Source: an uncultured Clostridia bacterium
GTDB lineage: Bacteria > Bacillota > Clostridia > Christensenellales > Borkfalkiaceae
NCBI GenBank assembly: GCA_944363645.1
Contig: CALVUR010000002.1
Coordinates: forward strand, 124,001 to 188,000
DNA length: 64,000 nucleotides
Direction: 5' to 3'
Shown here: one piece after another, positions 60,992 through 64,000 of the stretch
Layout of the letters: each line of letters opens with the position of its first letter
How positions within the stretch are numbered: position 1 is the stretch's first letter
Made by a program: the position numbers and the translations under genes
The notes under the pieces: model-generated
Seen by the model: the letters and a program-made list of their open reading frames with translations, nothing else
What the model was told of the DNA's origin: nothing
Database searches by the model: none

Positions 60992-61641
60992 TTTTTAATG
61001 AATTTGTTTTTGATTCGTCTTATTATGTTAAAGTTGATAATAAGCATTACGCAGATTATCAAAAGTTGTATTGCGCCCATCAATAAAAATATGAGATAAA
61101 CATTTTTTGCGTTTATGAAAGACACATAAAAACATAACGACAAAAGCCAGCCAAAAAGTGATAAACTTATAATATCTACACGCTTTTTAACCACCGCAAT
61201 GAAGATAAACACCGCAAGCGACATTGCTGGTAAAATGTATAACAGTAAGTACCACTTGTTAAATGCCGTTACATCTAAAAAGCCGAGTACAATGATTGCG
61301 ATAAACGCCATTACAAGCAAAATTGCCTCTGTCATAAGTAGGTATAAAACCTTTATGGATAAAGGCAAGCCCAAAACCACACGTTTTTTTTCCTTTTCTA
61401 TAGTGGTGGTGTTAGTTTCGTCCGTTTCTTCAATAAGAGTGGACACAAGTTGGTCAACCGAAACGCCAAAAATTTCAGCCAAACGCTTTAAGGTGAAAAC
61501 GCTGGGTGTGGTTTCTGCCTTTTCCCACTTGGAAATGTTTTTATTGGAATATTGAATTTTTTCTGCAAGTTCAAGTTGACTTAGCCCCATCTTTTTGCGA
61601 AGATAAGTAATGTTTCTTGCGATAATTTCTTTTTCTTCCAT
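60988..61641 (-). CDS. XRE-family HTH regulator with C-terminal membrane domain
   Basis: A 217-residue protein. Residues 1-70 form a Cro/CI-type helix-turn-helix: M-G-L-S-Q-L-E-L-A-E-K-I-Q-Y-S-N-K-N-I-S-K-W-E. After a Thr/Glu linker, four hydrophobic segments follow (about 95-117, 128-150, 158-172, 180-205). Membrane-anchored XRE regulators of this layout are common in Firmicutes and may sense envelope state. No obvious target operon is adjacent; degV is divergent 370 bases away. Confidence 0.85.
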   Translation of the reverse strand: MEEKEIIARNITYLRKKMGLSQLELAEKIQYSNKNISKWEKAETTPSVFTLKRLAEIFGVSVDQLVSTLIEETDETNTTTIEKEKKRVVLGLPLSIKVLYLLMTEAILLVMAFIAIIVLGFLDVTAFNKWYLLLYILPAMSLAVFIFIAVVKKRVDIISLSLFGWLLSLCFYVSFINAKNVYLIFLLMGAIQLLIICVMLIINFNIIRRIKNKFIKK

Positions 61642-62015
61642 AATTAAAAATAAAATTTAAGGTATTTAAAAAATTAAACTTCCACAAAAGACTAAAAAAG
61701 TTAGTTAATTTTTGAAAAATCCCCTTTTTAAAATGAGCGCATTTAGTATAAAAAAAATTTAAAAAACGCATAAAAGGAAAAATTTAAGTGGGCTTTACAA
61801 AAATTAGTGGATACATACATAATACTATAAAAATGTGAGAAAAACAAGAAAAAAAACCACAAAATTGGCAAAAAATTGGCATTTCGCTTTAAAAGCGAAT
61901 GCCATTCTTTAATTTATAGAACTTTTTTTTGACTAAATCGCTTGTAAAATTTACCGCTGTATAATATATTATTTTGCGAACTTAAATTTTTTTTAGTTAA
62001 GGAGGCTATTTAAAA
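61642..62015. other. Divergent intergenic region upstream of degV
   Basis: A/T-rich. A hairpin GGCATT-TCGCTT / AAGCGAATGCC at about 61878-61902 may end a short transcript. A TATAAT box near 61959 and GGAGG just before 62016 serve degV; I cannot place a good -35. No ORF. Confidence 0.45.
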
Positions 62016-62903
62016 ATGGACTATATTATTAGTTGTTGTTCACCTGTTGATTTACCCTTTAATAGGTTAAAAGAACGTGGTGCATACATTAAAAATTTCC
62101 ATTTTATGCTTGCAAATAAGGCAATGGAAGATGATGGCGGAGAAAGTATTTCCTTTAAAGATTTTTACCAAGCAATGCGTGATGGCGCATCCACAAAGAC
62201 AAGCCAAGTAAACAGCGCAGAATTTGTTGATTACTTTACCGACCTTATCAATAAGGAAAATAAAGACATTATCCACGTTACCCTATCAAGCGGTATTTCA
62301 GGTACTTTTAACAGCGCAAGGCTTGCCGCTGAAGAAGTAAAGGAAAAATTCCCCGAAAGAAAAATTTATATTGTCGATAGTTTAGGCGCTTCTGGCGGTT
62401 ACGGCTTTTTGGTCGAATGGCTTTTAGATAAGCGCGATGAAGGTATGGATATCGACACTTTATATAACTTCGCAGAAGAAAATAAACTTAAAGTTAACCA
62501 CTGGTTTTATTCCACCGACTTGACCTTCTTTGTAAAGGGCGGTAGAATAACAAAAACCGAAGGCTTTGTTGGTAAAATTTTGAAGATTTGCCCCGTTATG
62601 AACGTTAGTAACGAAGGTAAACTTATCCCAAGAATTAAAACTATGGGCAAAAAGGCTGCCTTACAAAAAACCGTTGAAATCATGCGTGATCTCGCTGACG
62701 ACGGTACAAACTATGACGGTAGATGCATCATCACCCACGCTGACTGCTTTGACGATGCTAACAAACTTAAATGCGCTTTGGAACAAAACTTCCCTAACCT
62801 TGCTGGAAAAATTTTGATTTCTGACATCGGTACAACTATCGGTTGCCACACCGGTCCAGGTACTGTTGCTCTATTTTTCAGCGGTAAAAAGCGCGAAAAC
62901 TAA
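62016..62903 (+). CDS. DegV-family (FakB-like) fatty-acid-binding protein
   Basis: A 295-residue protein that would present a fatty acid to the kinase FakA for incorporation into lipids. Two alpha/beta domains; acyl-carboxyl-binding residues are in T-K-T-S-Q-V and S-S-G-I-S-G-T-F-N-S-A, and the second domain ends in G-C-H-T-G-P-G. GGAGG lies eight bases before the ATG. Codon use suggests good expression. Terminator at 62946. Confidence 0.9.
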   Translation: MDYIISCCSPVDLPFNRLKERGAYIKNFHFMLANKAMEDDGGESISFKDFYQAMRDGASTKTSQVNSAEFVDYFTDLINKENKDIIHVTLSSGISGTFNSARLAAEEVKEKFPERKIYIVDSLGASGGYGFLVEWLLDKRDEGMDIDTLYNFAEENKLKVNHWFYSTDLTFFVKGGRITKTEGFVGKILKICPVMNVSNEGKLIPRIKTMGKKAALQKTVEIMRDLADDGTNYDGRCIITHADCFDDANKLKCALEQNFPNLAGKILISDIGTTIGCHTGPGTVALFFSGKKREN

Positions 62904-62945
62904 TTTTGCTTATACTTCAAGAACGCTCTCTTGAAAACCAAAAAA

Positions 62946-62988
62946 GGCGCACTAAACCGGAAACGATTTAGTGTCGCTTTTTTTTATT
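62946..62988 (+). terminator. Terminator of degV
   Basis: Stem GCGCACTAAA with TTTAGTGTCGC (one bulge), then a run of eight or more Ts. Confidence 0.85.
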
Positions 62989-63236
62989 TTGTCGCAACCG
63001 CCGTTTGTTTTTACTTTTGCTTTGCTGTGATTTCGTCTGGTTGGTTTTGTTTTTGTCGTGGTTTTTGTCGGCTTGGCTTTTGCTTTTTTTGTGGCCGTAA
63101 TTTTGTTGTTTTGAGTGGTTGCTTTGACAGCGGTAATTGTTTTTTGTAACAATTTTGTTGTTACTTTTCTCGCTCTTATTACCACCTTTTTTGTTACCCC
63201 CTGTTTACATTTTATTGTTACCAACAATTTTGCCAC
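62952..63236 (-). CDS. Possible Lys/Thr-rich basic small protein
   Basis: A 94-codon frame from a GTG with no clear ribosome site. Its product is about a quarter Lys and rich in Thr (K-A-K-A-K-P-T-K-T-T-T-K-T-K-P-T), with a histone-H1-like composition. The frame overlaps the degV terminator, and the DNA is low-complexity T-rich on the plus strand, so this may be a compositional artefact. Confidence 0.25.
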   Translation of the reverse strand: MAKLLVTIKCKQGVTKKVVIRARKVTTKLLQKTITAVKATTQNNKITATKKAKAKPTKTTTKTKPTRRNHSKAKVKTNGGCDKIKKSDTKSFPV

Positions 63237-63396
63237 CGCTTGAATTTACGTTGTCAATTTTCACCCATCACTTTTTTATTGTTGCCAACAATTTTTGTTC
63301 ATTTCTTGTTTTTTATAATCGATACTTTCGCCCACCGCTTACAGTTTTTTTATTGTCCACCATTTATGTAACAACCCAAACCAAAACATAAAAATT
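62990..63396. repeat. Degenerate repeats in the gap before the AIM24 gene
   Basis: Low-complexity DNA, T- and G-rich at first. TTTTATTGTTACCAACAATT (about 63210) and TTTTATTGTTGCCAACAATT (about 63277) are near-identical, each with an internal palindrome; CACCGCTT recurs at about 63235 and 63334. No secure gene. Confidence 0.55.
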
Positions 63397-63435
63397 ACAA
63401 AAAACTGCCTTATAAGCCCGTTATTAACACATTTT
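63397..63435 (+). repeat. Palindromic element copy 22
   Basis: Core GCCTTATAAGCCCGTTATT (63407-63425) with A-rich left arm. Downstream side of the AIM24 gene. Confidence 0.72.
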
Positions 63436-63497
63436 AACCAAAATAAAAAACCCGGCAGCGTAAGCCACCGGACGTTTTAAGTTGATATTAACAAAAA

Positions 63498-64000
63498 TTA
63501 GTCATCGTCGGGAATAATTAGATCTGCCGCTAATTGATCTATGGGCATGGACTGTAAGTAGACCTTGCCGGGACCTGTAACCACAGTGTTAAAAAACCCT
63601 TCGCCACCGAAAAGGGCGTTGCCAACACCCTTTACCACTTTAATATCCATTGTGCAAGTGGCACTCATTGCCGCCAAATGACCGGTGTTGACGATCATTT
63701 GCTCGCCAGATTTTAAATCGTATTCCATAACAAATCCGTCCACTTCTAACCACGCAAGACCTTTGCCTGAAAGCCTTTGCATGATGAAACCTTCACCACC
63801 GAAAAAGGCTACGCCCACATTTTTTTGTAAAGCCACAGAAAATTCTACACCCGGTTGCGACACAAAGTAACTGCCTTTTTGAGCGATAATCGGTTGCTTA
63901 GATATGTCAAATGTGAGTATCTTGCCAGGAAACGTTGCCGAAAACGCAATCATCCCAGGCTTGCCGGTTGCCGTGTAAGTGTTGTAAAAGATGGACTCGC
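63498..64000 (-). CDS. AIM24 family protein, 5' end outside the window
   Basis: The frame stays open to the right edge; upstream of the first ATG (63953) it reads E-S-I-F-Y-N-T-Y-T-A-T-G-K-P-G, which fits the family, so the real start is beyond the window. The visible part has the glycine-rich beta repeats F-G-G-E-G-F-I-M-Q-R-L-S-G-K-G and F-G-G-E-G-F-F-N-T-V-V-T-G-P-G-K-V, diagnostic of TIGR00266/AIM24 proteins, which form a beta-barrel-like fold. Bacterial function is unknown. The end is acidic (I-I-P-D-D-D). Confidence 0.88.
   Translation of the reverse strand, partial: ESIFYNTYTATGKPGMIAFSATFPGKILTFDISKQPIIAQKGSYFVSQPGVEFSVALQKNVGVAFFGGEGFIMQRLSGKGLAWLEVDGFVMEYDLKSGEQMIVNTGHLAAMSATCTMDIKVVKGVGNALFGGEGFFNTVVTGPGKVYLQSMPIDQLAADLIIPDDD

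Overview
The window looks like chromosome from a low-GC, spore-former-related Firmicute (Clostridia-type, probably an uncultured gut lineage). This rests on gene content: spo0A, veg, the rpmH-rnpA-yidD-yidC-jag block, an ECF transporter set, GTP-type PEP carboxykinase, single-chain Fe-S serine dehydratase, pepV, degV/fakB and a bile-salt-hydrolase-like gene. Gene ends have classical rho-independent terminators and many genes have TTGACA/TATAAT-type promoters. The species cannot be named from sequence alone.

Layout. 1-18 kb holds housekeeping and scattered genes: an HtrA protease broken by a frameshift, a TetR regulator, a TerB-like protein, a DUF308 membrane protein, a D-lactate dehydrogenase, a HEPN-like protein, a candidate small RNA, sdaA, veg, a zinc-ribbon/acidic protein, spo0A, rplM-rpsI, a frameshifted choloylglycine hydrolase and pckG. 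17-19 kb has two lipoproteins. 19.4-41 kb is a large surface locus. On the minus strand it encodes two SipW/TasA-type exported proteins, an ER-type signal peptidase, a membrane-anchored McrB-like AAA+ ATPase, a DUF2357-like partner with a zinc ribbon, an ABC exporter pair, a beta-helix-like exported protein and an InlB-repeat lipoprotein. Divergently on the plus strand lie a third SipW-type protein and a 2196-residue surface protein ending in a Hint (hedgehog/intein) domain. 41-45 kb holds low-complexity DNA and a compositionally distinct pair (lipoprotein plus papain-fold secreted protein) behind a structured leader.

45-50.5 kb is the replication-origin neighbourhood: jag, yidC, yidD, rnpA, rpmH, dnaN, then a cluster of DnaA boxes and rsmG. 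dnaA itself is absent. 50.5-64 kb has a SLOG protein, lgt, truA-ecfT-ecfA2-ecfA1, gltX, radC, pepV, an HTH membrane regulator, a DegV/FakB protein and a partial AIM24-family protein.

The most striking features not explained by ordinary annotation are these. (1) At least 22 copies of a palindromic element with core GGGCTATAAGCCCGTTATC lie mostly at gene ends, but four lie inside reading frames without breaking them. (2) Spo0A has glycine at the phospho-acceptor aspartate position. (3) The 22-kb surface locus couples a membrane AAA+ ATPase, an ABC exporter, a dedicated signal peptidase, fibre-like substrates and a Hint giant. (4) There are single-base frameshifts in htrA and the bile salt hydrolase, and possibly at the 3' end of the signal peptidase gene; they could be real decay or uncorrected assembly errors.
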